NCBI RefSeq assembly: GCF_019710635.1
Contig: NZ_JAIFZS010000056.1
Coordinates: 1 to 40,055 of the forward strand
DNA length: 40,055 nt
Direction of reading: 5' to 3'
Origin: Mycolicibacterium xanthum
Lineage (GTDB): Bacteria; Actinomycetota; Actinomycetes; Mycobacteriales; Mycobacteriaceae
Part shown: piece after piece, positions 1-6,725 of the stretch
Position numbering within the stretch: position 1 is the stretch's first letter
How the letters are laid out: every line of letters begins with the position of its first letter
The notes under the pieces: model-generated
Told to the model about the DNA's origin: nothing
Databases searched by the model: none
What the model saw: the letters and a program-made list of their open reading frames with translations, nothing else
Position numbers and translations under genes: made by a program

Positions 1-1686
1 GTTCTGCCAGGCGATGAGGGTTTGGATGAGGGGGTGGTGGGTGAGGCTGCGGGTGGGGTTGAGGCGTTCGACGAGGGCTTCGAAGGGGACGTCTTGGTGT
101 TCGTAGGCGGCCAGGCTGCGGTGGCGTACCTGGGCCAGGAGTTGTTCGGCGGTCGGGTTGCCGGACAGGTCCACTCGCAGGATCAAGGTGTTGACGAAGA
201 AGCCGACCATGGCCTCCAGGGCGGGGTCGGTGCGTCCGGCGATGGGGAATCCGACCGCGATGTCGGTGCTGGCGCTCAGTTGGGCCAGCACCACGGCCAG
301 CGCGGTTTGGACCACCATGAAGCTGGTGGCGTTGTGCTTGCGGGCCAGCTCGCGGATCTGTTGCTGTAACTGTGCCGGAAAGTCCACGGCCACCGCCGCA
401 CCCCGGTGATCGGCCACCGCCGGATACGGCCGATCCGTCGGAAGCTCCAACCGGTGCGGCATCCCGGCCAGCGCACTGTCCCAGTATGCGACCTGGGCGG
501 CGAGCGGGCTGCCGCCATCACCGAGTGCGCCGAGGTTGTTCCGTTGCCACAGTGTGTAATCGGCGTACTGGACCGGCAACGCGGCCCAGCCCGGCGCGTG
601 GCCACCGAGGCGGCTGGCATACGCCGCGCCCACGTCGGCGGCCAGCACGCTCACCGACCAGCCATCGCCGGCGATGTGGTGCACCACGATCACCAGGACA
701 TGGTGCTGCGCTGCGATGCGGAAAAGTATGGCCCGCAACGGAATCTGGGTGGTGAGGTCGAAACTGTGGTGGGTGGTCTGCTCGATCGCCTCGGCGAGCC
801 GGTCCTCGGTCCAGCCGGTGGCATCGACGATCTCCCAACCGAAGTCGGCTTCCCCGGCCGCCACCACCTGTTGTCGAGGGATGCCGTCGCAGGCCGGGAA
901 CACCGTCCGCAGACTCTCGTGGCGGCCCACCACATCGGCCAGCGCCTGCCCCAACGCCTCCACATCCAACGGCCCACGCGACCGCAACGCCACGGCCCGG
1001 TTGTACACCGGTGTGGGGCCCTGCAATTGATCGATGAACCACAACCGGTTCTGCGCGAACGACAACGGAACCACCGCAGGCCGCACACCGGCCACCAACG
1101 GCTTCAGCCGGCCGGAGCCGGCGTCGGCCAGCGGCGCCAGCCGGGTGATTTCCGGGGTATCGAACAACGCGCTCACCGTGAGGTGGGTGTCGAGCGCCTT
1201 GTTGATCGCGGCGACCGCCCGCATCGCCGACAGCGAGTCACCCCCCAGGTCGAAGAACGAATCGTCGACCCCCACGTGGTCGAGGCCCAGAACCTGGGCG
1301 TAGATGCCGGCCAGGACCTTCTCCGCCTTGCCGAGGCGGTCGGCATCGTGGTACTCCGGGGCCGGAAGTGCTGCGTCATCGACGTCACCGTCGGCAGTCC
1401 GCGGCATCGACGACATCAGCACCACCGCCGCGGGCACCAGGTAAGGCGGCAGTCGTTCAGCCAGAGCGGCCCGGACACCGCCGGGATCGATCAGGCCGGT
1501 CGCCGATTCGGTGAGATAGCCGACCAGTCGCCGGTCACCGGGGCGGTCTTCGCGGACGATCGCCGCCGCCTGATCGACGCCGGGAAGCTCTGCCATCGCC
1601 GCCCGGGCCTCGTCGAGGTCGATGTGATGCCCGCGGATCCGCCCTGCTTCGCCCCGCACGTGCTGCGGCGGGTCGCCACTGTTCAT
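1..1686 (-). CDS. Non-ribosomal peptide synthetase, N-terminal part (continues beyond the left edge)
   Basis: The gene is partial: 562 codons are visible and it runs off the window. Residues about 15-110 match only the small C-terminal subdomain of an adenylation domain. The core that binds ATP and amino acid is absent, and the usual A10 motif (NGK) reads ADGD near residue 98, so the catalytic lysine is missing. A carrier domain follows, with DLGGDSL and the phosphopantetheine serine at 151. A condensation domain begins at PLSFAQNRLWF (about 207), has the catalytic HHIAGDGWS near 337 and VGFFVNTL near 492. The ATG at 1686 lies 19 bp after the mbtH-like stop, and no adenylation core can be encoded upstream. 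A carrier plus condensation domain at the N terminus suits receipt of an acyl or aminoacyl starter, as in lipopeptide assembly. A glycopeptidolipid synthetase (Mps1-like) is possible but unproven. Confidence 0.9.
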   Translation of the reverse strand, partial: MNSGDPPQHVRGEAGRIRGHHIDLDEARAAMAELPGVDQAAAIVREDRPGDRRLVGYLTESATGLIDPGGVRAALAERLPPYLVPAAVVLMSSMPRTADGDVDDAALPAPEYHDADRLGKAEKVLAGIYAQVLGLDHVGVDDSFFDLGGDSLSAMRAVAAINKALDTHLTVSALFDTPEITRLAPLADAGSGRLKPLVAGVRPAVVPLSFAQNRLWFIDQLQGPTPVYNRAVALRSRGPLDVEALGQALADVVGRHESLRTVFPACDGIPRQQVVAAGEADFGWEIVDATGWTEDRLAEAIEQTTHHSFDLTTQIPLRAILFRIAAQHHVLVIVVHHIAGDGWSVSVLAADVGAAYASRLGGHAPGWAALPVQYADYTLWQRNNLGALGDGGSPLAAQVAYWDSALAGMPHRLELPTDRPYPAVADHRGAAVAVDFPAQLQQQIRELARKHNATSFMVVQTALAVVLAQLSASTDIAVGFPIAGRTDPALEAMVGFFVNTLILRVDLSGNPTAEQLLAQVRHRSLAAYEHQDVPFEALVERLNPTRSLTHHPLIQTLIAWQN

Positions 1687-1705
1687 CCTGCTGCGCCCGC
1701 GGCGG

Positions 1706-1939
1706 CTAGGAACTGGTGCTTGCGTCCTGCGCCAGCCTCTCGCGCAGGCTCTTGGGCCTGATGTCCGTCCAGTTCTGCTCGACGTACTCCAGGCAGGCGG
1801 CCCGGTCGGCCTCGCCGTAGACAACGCGCCACCCCGCCGGGACATCGGCGAACACCGGCCACAGACTGTGCTGCTCCTCATCGTTTACCACGACGAAGAA
1901 GCTGCCGTTCTCGTCATCGAACGGATTGGTGCTCAACAC
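1706..1939 (-). CDS. MbtH-like protein
   Basis: A 77-residue member of the MbtH family, small proteins that bind NRPS adenylation domains and help them fold or work. The family signature is clear: NPFDDENGSFFVVVNDEEQHSLWP near the N terminus (residues 5-28), then VPAGWRVVYGEA and the ending WTDIRPKSLRERL. The start is the GTG at 1939, chosen because GGGAGGAG sits five bases upstream and because the family begins just before NPFDD. The reading frame stays open further upstream but has no family similarity there. It is the first gene of a unit with the NRPS 19 bp downstream. Because that NRPS opens with an adenylation remnant, the partner is probably a complete adenylation domain further along the same protein. 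Confidence 0.93.
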   Translation of the reverse strand: MLSTNPFDDENGSFFVVVNDEEQHSLWPVFADVPAGWRVVYGEADRAACLEYVEQNWTDIRPKSLRERLAQDASTSS

Positions 1940-2147
1940 GTTCTCCTCCCACCCGCCCTGCCAGATCGGGGATCCGCCACGACAAAGTAACACCGGTAAG
2001 AGTCGCTGTCTCAGATAACACTCGGCATAGCGGACCGGTGTGCGCACAACCGACCTGACGGCGTCGCCGCGGCGCGCAGGAAGGCGCCGAATTGCGCACT
2101 CCTCCAACCGCTGCGCTGCGATGCCACGGCCCGGCGGGTAGTGCCGG

Positions 2148-2558
2148 TCAGTAGCCGATCTCGTCGCAGATCGGCGGAATGATGATCAGCGCTCCGCGTG
2201 GGGTGCAGAACGGCCGGGGCCCCGGGGGCGGCGGCGGGGGCGGTGCAGGGGCGAACGCGGGCGGCGGTGCCGCCTGATGCGGGGCGCCCTGCCACGGATA
2301 GATGATGTTGGTGGTCACGTCGACGATGCCGTCGGAGTTCCAATACCAGTCATGGCAAACGTTCCAGTCCCAGCTGAGCACCTGGCTGCCGGGGATGGCT
2401 GGATCCCCCGGGCACCAATGGGTGCAGGTGAGCCCCGGTGGGCAGTTGCCGCCCTGATAGCTGGGGCCCTGCGCTTGCGCCGTGGGTGCGGCGAACCCCG
2501 CCAGTCCCACACCGCTGGTGACCACCGCCACCGCCGCGATCCGCGCCATTGAATTCAT
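2148..2558 (-). CDS. Small secreted protein with a WCPGD...WDWNVCHDWY motif
   Basis: A 136-residue exported protein of unknown function. The start at 2558 (MNSMARIAAV) has an AAAGGA ribosome site nine bases upstream. The frame is open upstream, but that stretch has no signal-like sequence. Residues 1-30 form a classical signal peptide ending around AQA. The mature part carries paired cysteines (NCPPGLTCTHWCPGD) and the block WDWNVCHDWYW, then a proline-rich tract and a hydrophobic tail. No known catalytic domain is recognised. A second protein with the same core block is encoded at 38653-38949 inside a transposon remnant, so this is a small family that has been copied. Cysteine spacing suggests disulphides outside the cytoplasm. 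Confidence 0.85.
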   Translation of the reverse strand: MNSMARIAAVAVVTSGVGLAGFAAPTAQAQGPSYQGGNCPPGLTCTHWCPGDPAIPGSQVLSWDWNVCHDWYWNSDGIVDVTTNIIYPWQGAPHQAAPPPAFAPAPPPPPPPGPRPFCTPRGALIIIPPICDEIGY

Positions 2559-2908
2559 CGTCTGGGTCCTTTCGGTGCGCGCCGCCCCATGGCGTCGCCG
2601 GTGCGGTCCAGTACAGTTCCGCGCCGTCGCTACCGATCCCAAGAAGCTCCGGACGGCGGCATCCTCAGGCCTGATCGTCGGTTACCGCGCGGCGCCCCGC
2701 TGTCGTTCTGATCGGCGCTGTCCACAGTGTGACCGTGGCGGGTCCCATCGTCAGCCGATTCGCCGTCCTCGTCGGCCGAGTTCGGCGACGGGTCTGCCCC
2801 ACCGGGTTGGACGTGGTCTGCCGTGCCGAGCCCGCGAAATATGCGGGAGTCGAATACAGCTGGTCGTCGGCAGGTCAGAACCTTGTTTGCCCGAGCGGGT
2901 GCGAACCC
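2559..2908. other. 350-bp intergenic region
   Basis: No gene is supported here. The reading frames that cross it are shadows of flanking genes or lack initiation signals. It lies downstream of the exported repeat protein (stop at 2909) and upstream of the small secreted-protein gene (start 2558), so it should hold a terminator for the first and the promoter for the second. I could not place either with confidence. Confidence 0.5.
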
Positions 2909-4483
2909 CTACAGCCCGGACTCACCCATGTTGTGCAGGATGAACGCGGGGTCCAGCGTGTCCCACAGCTGGATGTAGAGCTGTTCCTTTGCGGCGAACG
3001 CGGCCTGTTCCACGTTGAGCAGGTCGGCGATCTGGTCGTAGACGTAGTAGACGAACGACACCTGCGCCGTGGTGAGCAGAAGCTGGTTGATGGCGATCTG
3101 GGCGCCCGCCTTGTCTCCGCCGATGGCCTGGATGAGCGCGGGGAGGAACGCAGCCGCGGGCAGAACGGCATTGACGAACGGGACGACCTGGCTGGCACGG
3201 TAGGTCAGCTCGAATGCCTCGCGGAACAACGGCCTGAGCTGGCTGGGAAGAAACATGCTCGCCAGGTTGCGGGCGTCGATCAGCGCCTGCGGCATGCCGA
3301 TCGGGTCTGGGTCGACGGCGCGGAACGGATCCGAACCCGGATCATCGGTGGTTTCGGTGTCGACGGCGGCCAAGAGTTGCAGGGTGCCGATGGGGTCCGC
3401 CTCCACGGGGGCCTCGACGACCGTCGACGAGGGCGACGACGGTGACAGCGGCAGTCCCGACTGGCCGCGGTTGTGCAGCAGCGCGAACGGGTCGAGGATG
3501 TTCCACGTCGTGGCGTAGAACGCCTCCTTCAGTTGCTGTGCCTCGTATTCGAGGTTGATCAGATCGGCGATCTCGTCGTAGACGTAGTACAGCACCGAGA
3601 CCGGGTGGATGGTGACCAGAAGATTGTTGATCATGCTCTGGCTGGCATCGCGGAACAGCACCGGGTCGCCGCTGAGCAGATTGGGTACCTGGCCGGCGAT
3701 GTTGGCGAGCGGGACCACCACGTTGACCCACGGGATCATCTGGCTGAACCGGTAGCCGGCTTCATACCCTTCTCGGACGAAGGGTTGCAGCAGCGGCACC
3801 GGTTCGAAGGCGTTGAGGATGTTCTGCTCGACGTCCCACAAGACACCCGGCATGTCGTTGGGGGCCGGTTCCGGCGGCATGGGCCGGAATGGGTTGGGGC
3901 TCCACGGCACCGGGCCGGCGGTGGCCGCCGTCGGCGCCGCCCCGTCGAGGTTGGGCTCCGTGTCATCGAGTGTGAGATCGTCGGTCGACGGCACCGTCAA
4001 CGCGGCGAAGACCGTGGAGTTCCCCTCGGCGCCTTCGGGTTCGGCGACATCCTCGGCGACATTGTCGCCGAGTTCGTCGGTGGCGTCGGGCTCGTCGATG
4101 TCCTCGGAGACCGCGTCGTCGAGTTCGTCGCTGTCTTCGGCGACCTCGTCGTCGAGTACGTCGGCGTCTTCGTCGTCTGAGTCGGTCTCGGGCTCGGCAG
4201 AATTGGCAGCGGCGAACTGGCTCGTCAGCTTCCGGACGGCCTCAGCCGGATCGAACTTGGCTCCGGCCTTGGGGCCGGCCTCGGCGCCGGCATCGTTGTC
4301 ATTGGCACCCTTGTCGTCCGAAGCGGGCTTCTCGGACGGCGACGAAGACGATTCGCCGGGTGTGTCGGCGTGGGCGGTGCCCTGTCCGGAGACCGCGATG
4401 GCCGCCCCCACGCCGGCGGCAACCGCGACGCCGCTGAGATAGCCGATGTACCTCGGATAACCGATGTACTTTGCTGACGCCAT
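2909..4483 (-). CDS. Exported acidic protein with two tandem homologous domains
   Basis: A 524-residue exported protein of unknown function. Residues 1-38 (MASAKYIGY... to AHA) form the signal sequence seen on many large mycobacterial cell-surface proteins. An Asp/Glu/Ser-rich low-complexity region follows (roughly 40-200). The rest is two copies of a domain of about 115 residues, at about 218-342 and 407-524. They share YRxSQxxPxVN, YYVYDxIADLxNxE and LDPxxxLHNxGxSGL in the same order, so the domain arose by internal duplication. Each copy has a hydrophobic central stretch that may associate with membrane or mycomembrane. The start at 4483 was chosen over the earlier ATG at 4504 because AAGGGG lies just upstream. 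It is not a PE or PPE protein by its N terminus. Confidence 0.88.
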   Translation of the reverse strand: MASAKYIGYPRYIGYLSGVAVAAGVGAAIAVSGQGTAHADTPGESSSSPSEKPASDDKGANDNDAGAEAGPKAGAKFDPAEAVRKLTSQFAAANSAEPETDSDDEDADVLDDEVAEDSDELDDAVSEDIDEPDATDELGDNVAEDVAEPEGAEGNSTVFAALTVPSTDDLTLDDTEPNLDGAAPTAATAGPVPWSPNPFRPMPPEPAPNDMPGVLWDVEQNILNAFEPVPLLQPFVREGYEAGYRFSQMIPWVNVVVPLANIAGQVPNLLSGDPVLFRDASQSMINNLLVTIHPVSVLYYVYDEIADLINLEYEAQQLKEAFYATTWNILDPFALLHNRGQSGLPLSPSSPSSTVVEAPVEADPIGTLQLLAAVDTETTDDPGSDPFRAVDPDPIGMPQALIDARNLASMFLPSQLRPLFREAFELTYRASQVVPFVNAVLPAAAFLPALIQAIGGDKAGAQIAINQLLLTTAQVSFVYYVYDQIADLLNVEQAAFAAKEQLYIQLWDTLDPAFILHNMGESGL

Positions 4484-4794
4484 TGCTGCCCCTTCGTTGG
4501 CCATGGGAAGTGTAAAGGGTACGGGCAAACTCGGCACAGCAACCTTGCCACCTGTGTTGTCAGTCGACCGAATCGGTCAGGCGCCTTCGCCGGCGCCCGG
4601 CGCCGGGTGGGCACGAAGGCCGTCTCGATGTCACCGTGTCGACGAAGTCGCACTCGTCGTGGTGCTGCGGCAAGGTCCAAGCAGGCCATCCGTGAAGGTC
4701 GAGGCTAGTGTGTCTCGAGGGGATGGGAGAAAGGTCCAAGCAGGCCATCCGTGAAGGTCGAGGCTAGTGTGTCTCGAGGGGATGGGAGACGACA
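4484..4794. other. 311-bp intergenic region with tandem duplication and a possible gene relic
   Basis: No intact gene. It holds the divergent promoters of the exported repeat protein and the SnoaL-like gene, a perfect 59-bp tandem repeat (4672-4789), and two short stretches on the minus strand (4568-4583 and 4627-4650) that match parts of the truncated enoyl-CoA hydratase gene at 5949-6333 in the same order. Confidence 0.6.
4672..4789 (+). repeat. Perfect 59-bp tandem direct repeat
   Basis: Two adjacent identical copies, 4672-4730 and 4731-4789. Each contains a TAGTGT -10-like hexamer (4706-4711 and 4765-4770) and the purine-rich GGGGATGGGAGA. In the second copy that purine tract is the ribosome site of the gene starting at 4795. 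The duplication therefore appears to give the downstream gene two tandem promoters. Complete identity implies it is recent or maintained. Confidence 0.97.
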
Positions 4795-5253
4795 GTGACA
4801 AGGACCGGCGCAACCCGCACGCCGCTCGAAGCCGTGCAGGAGTTCGTGCGCTCATACAACGCGCATGACAAGCAGGCCAACCACGCAACGGTGTCTCACG
4901 AATTCGTTCGGTACGGCAGCGTGACCGGCTGGCAGCCAATGGGTTACGAGTCGTACAAGGAGATCTTTGATCCGTTCCTCAAGGCATTTCCCGATTTCCA
5001 TTGGGAAGTAACGAATCTGGTACCGGCCGGTGCCTGGGTGGCCGCCGAGGTGATCGAAAGTGCGACATTCGCCGACGACTATCACTTCCGGCCCGACATG
5101 ATCATCAAGGCAACCGGTAAGTCCTACGTCTGCCACTACGCCATATTCTTCAAGGTGAACGACGGATTGATCACCGAGTACCACTTCTACGAGGACCCCA
5201 CTTTCGCCACGCAGCTCGGGATCGACATGGAGTCCATCGAGATGGACACCTAG
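4795..5253 (+). CDS. SnoaL-like / ester cyclase-type protein
   Basis: A 152-residue cytosolic protein of the SnoaL-like (NTF2 fold) group, which covers polyketide cyclases, isomerases and many proteins of unknown substrate. The sequence shows the usual pattern: an N-terminal helix (AVQEFVRSYNAHD), YESYKEIFDPFLKAFPDFHWEV, and the closing strands IFFKVNDGLITEYHFYEDP. The substrate cannot be read from the sequence. The start is GTG at 4795, with GGGAG six bases upstream inside the second copy of the 59-bp repeat. No biosynthetic partner is adjacent; the next gene is a lipoprotein. Family assignment is fairly secure, function is not. Confidence 0.8.
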   Translation: MTRTGATRTPLEAVQEFVRSYNAHDKQANHATVSHEFVRYGSVTGWQPMGYESYKEIFDPFLKAFPDFHWEVTNLVPAGAWVAAEVIESATFADDYHFRPDMIIKATGKSYVCHYAIFFKVNDGLITEYHFYEDPTFATQLGIDMESIEMDT

Positions 5254-5327
5254 ACCGTTCCACATTGGGTCGCATACCGCCGCGTATGCTCCCGGTCGAC
5301 GATCGCAGTCCGGCACGGGAGCAACGA

Positions 5328-5936
5328 GTGAGGGTGCTTGCGGGTGTCTTGCTCGTGGTGGCGGCCCTGGCCGGCTGCGCCGGAGGTCCCGCAAACGACG
5401 GCGCCACGAACCCCGCGACTCCTGCCCCAGCGACGCCGGGAGCCGCCACTCCCACGGTCCCCGACACGGCGCATCCCGTCTCTGATGCCGAATTGCAGGC
5501 CGCTATCCGCGCTGCCTCGCCGGGATTCGACACGGCCTCCGCCGGTGGTGAGGCGCGCTACGCCGCGGTCCGCGCAGACCTCAACGGCGATGGCCGCGAT
5601 GAGGTCCTCACCTACCTGATGGGTCCGTACTTCTGCGGCACCGGGGGCTGCACCTTGTTGGTCTTCGACCAGGGGATGGACGGCTATTCGCTGCTCGCCG
5701 ATATGGCAACGACTCGCCCGCCGGTGATCGTGGCGCCCAGCGCCGAGGGCTACGCCGATGTGTGGACCATGCAGTCCGGTGGCGGCGCCCCGGCCGAGTA
5801 CGTGCAGCACGTCTTCACCGACGGCAGGTACGTCGAGCAGGCCCACGTCCCGGCCGACGAGGTTCCGGCCGGTGCGACGGTGCTCTCCGAGAACACGGAC
5901 TTCGCCGAAGGCCGATTGCTTGAACCCCGCGGCTGA
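5328..5936 (+). CDS. Lipoprotein with a DxNxDGxDE repeat-like segment
   Basis: A 202-residue predicted lipoprotein. Starting at the GTG at 5328 (GGGAG six bases upstream) gives a 16-residue signal ending in the lipobox LAGC, with the modified cysteine at 17. An earlier in-frame ATG at 5265 would put an unlikely charged extension before the signal. After a Pro/Ala/Thr linker, the folded part contains DLNGDGRDEV, which resembles a calcium-binding FG-GAP/VCBS loop, and YFCGTGGCTLLVFD with two cysteines. The protein should be anchored on the outer face of the cytoplasmic membrane. Function unknown. Confidence 0.85.
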   Translation: MRVLAGVLLVVAALAGCAGGPANDGATNPATPAPATPGAATPTVPDTAHPVSDAELQAAIRAASPGFDTASAGGEARYAAVRADLNGDGRDEVLTYLMGPYFCGTGGCTLLVFDQGMDGYSLLADMATTRPPVIVAPSAEGYADVWTMQSGGGAPAEYVQHVFTDGRYVEQAHVPADEVPAGATVLSENTDFAEGRLLEPRG

Positions 5937-5948
5937 CCGAGGGCTGCG

Positions 5949-6333
5949 TCAGGGCTGGGCTCGACCTTTCTTGCTGAGCCGGAACGCCGGCGGGAACTGC
6001 TCGTCGTTGCTCTTGACCGAATCGGTCAGACCGTTCGTGAGCACCGACCCAGTGAGTTCGAAGTCGGGCTTGACCTGGGCGCCGAGTGATTCGATCAGGC
6101 CGGTGATCAGGGCGCCCATGTACTCCCCCTGGAACTGCTCGAGGACGTGGAAGAAGGTCTTCTGGATGTGCACCGAGTCGGTCGGGCGGGTCCGTGCGCA
6201 CACCCTGCTGTAGGTGGCGACCTCGGCCTCGGGTTGGTCGCGCGGGACCACCTTGTTGACGAAGTCGCACTCGTACATCTCCTGCGCGGTGATCGGCCTT
6301 CCGGTGAACAGCATCTCCTGAGGCAGCCGTTCT
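5949..6333 (-). pseudogene. Enoyl-CoA hydratase/isomerase, C-terminal fragment
   Basis: Only the C-terminal half of a crotonase-family protein remains. Recognisable parts are LPQEMLFTGRPITAQE, CDFVNKVVPRD and HIQKTFFHVLEQFQGEYMG, and the tail FPPAFRLSKKGR seen in mycobacterial hydratase-like proteins. The crotonase core that forms the oxyanion hole and carries the catalytic acids is missing. The frame upstream (to 6425) has no family similarity. The break near 6335-6355 is also where a TetR-like gene on the opposite strand lost its 5' half, which points to one deletion that removed both promoters. The fragment is unlikely to be active. Confidence 0.8.
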
Positions 6334-6355
6334 CCGTGAACTCCGCAATACCCGC

Positions 6356-6658
6356 ATGACGACGATATGGTCGGAGCACGACGCCCCGCGCGTCGGCAAG
6401 TCCGGACGGCCTTCGATCCGGGCATTTTTCGAGAAGCTGGTCGATCACTACACCTCGGCCCCCGAAGTCAACGTGGGGGAATGGATCCGGCGAGGCGTGA
6501 TGGCGGGCGCCGCCGAGGACGAACTTCGCCTCGCCATCGCGATGATGTACACCATGGTCGATTCCTTCATGCACCTCTGGTTGGTCGACGGCTGGCACCT
6601 GGATCACGATGCCGCTATCGAGGCGATGACCGACGCGCTCCACGCCACCATGCGGTAG
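6356..6658 (+). pseudogene. TetR-family regulator, C-terminal fragment
   Basis: The 100 codons from 6356 hold a sequence typical of the C-terminal ligand-binding helices of TetR regulators (WIRRGVMAGAAEDELRLA, MYTMVDSFMHLWLVDGW, AIEAMTDALHATMR). No helix-turn-helix DNA-binding domain is present, and the first 15-20 codons look unrelated. The gene was probably divergent from the enoyl-CoA hydratase gene whose remnant ends at the same junction, a common layout for a regulator and its target. Without the DNA-binding half it cannot act as a repressor. Assignment rests on general helix pattern and is moderate. Confidence 0.55.
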
Positions 6659-6713
6659 CCTGCCGGAGCCCCGCATGTCCGCAGACGCGAACTTGCGGTT
6701 CAGCGCCCTTTTG

Positions 6714-6725
6714 TAGGCTTTGGGG
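6714..6725 (+). promoter_or_regulatory. Leaderless-type promoter of the kinase gene
   Basis: TAGGCT at 6714-6719 ends six bases before the ATG at 6726. That puts the expected transcription start on the A of the start codon. There is no Shine-Dalgarno sequence. Confidence 0.6.

Noticed and set aside
2039..2048. Palindrome TGTGCGCACA upstream of mbtH as an operator
   Set aside because: Ten-base palindromes are expected by chance in GC-rich DNA, and there is no second copy or matching regulator nearby.
2820..2900. A tRNA-like stretch with GGGTGCGAACCCC
   Set aside because: The T-loop consensus and the acceptor and anticodon stems cannot be formed.
6017..6032. GACCGAATCGGTC palindrome, found also at 4570-4583, as a TetR operator pair
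   Set aside because: Both copies encode the same LTDSV peptide in a hydratase-like frame, so common descent of a coding segment explains them better.
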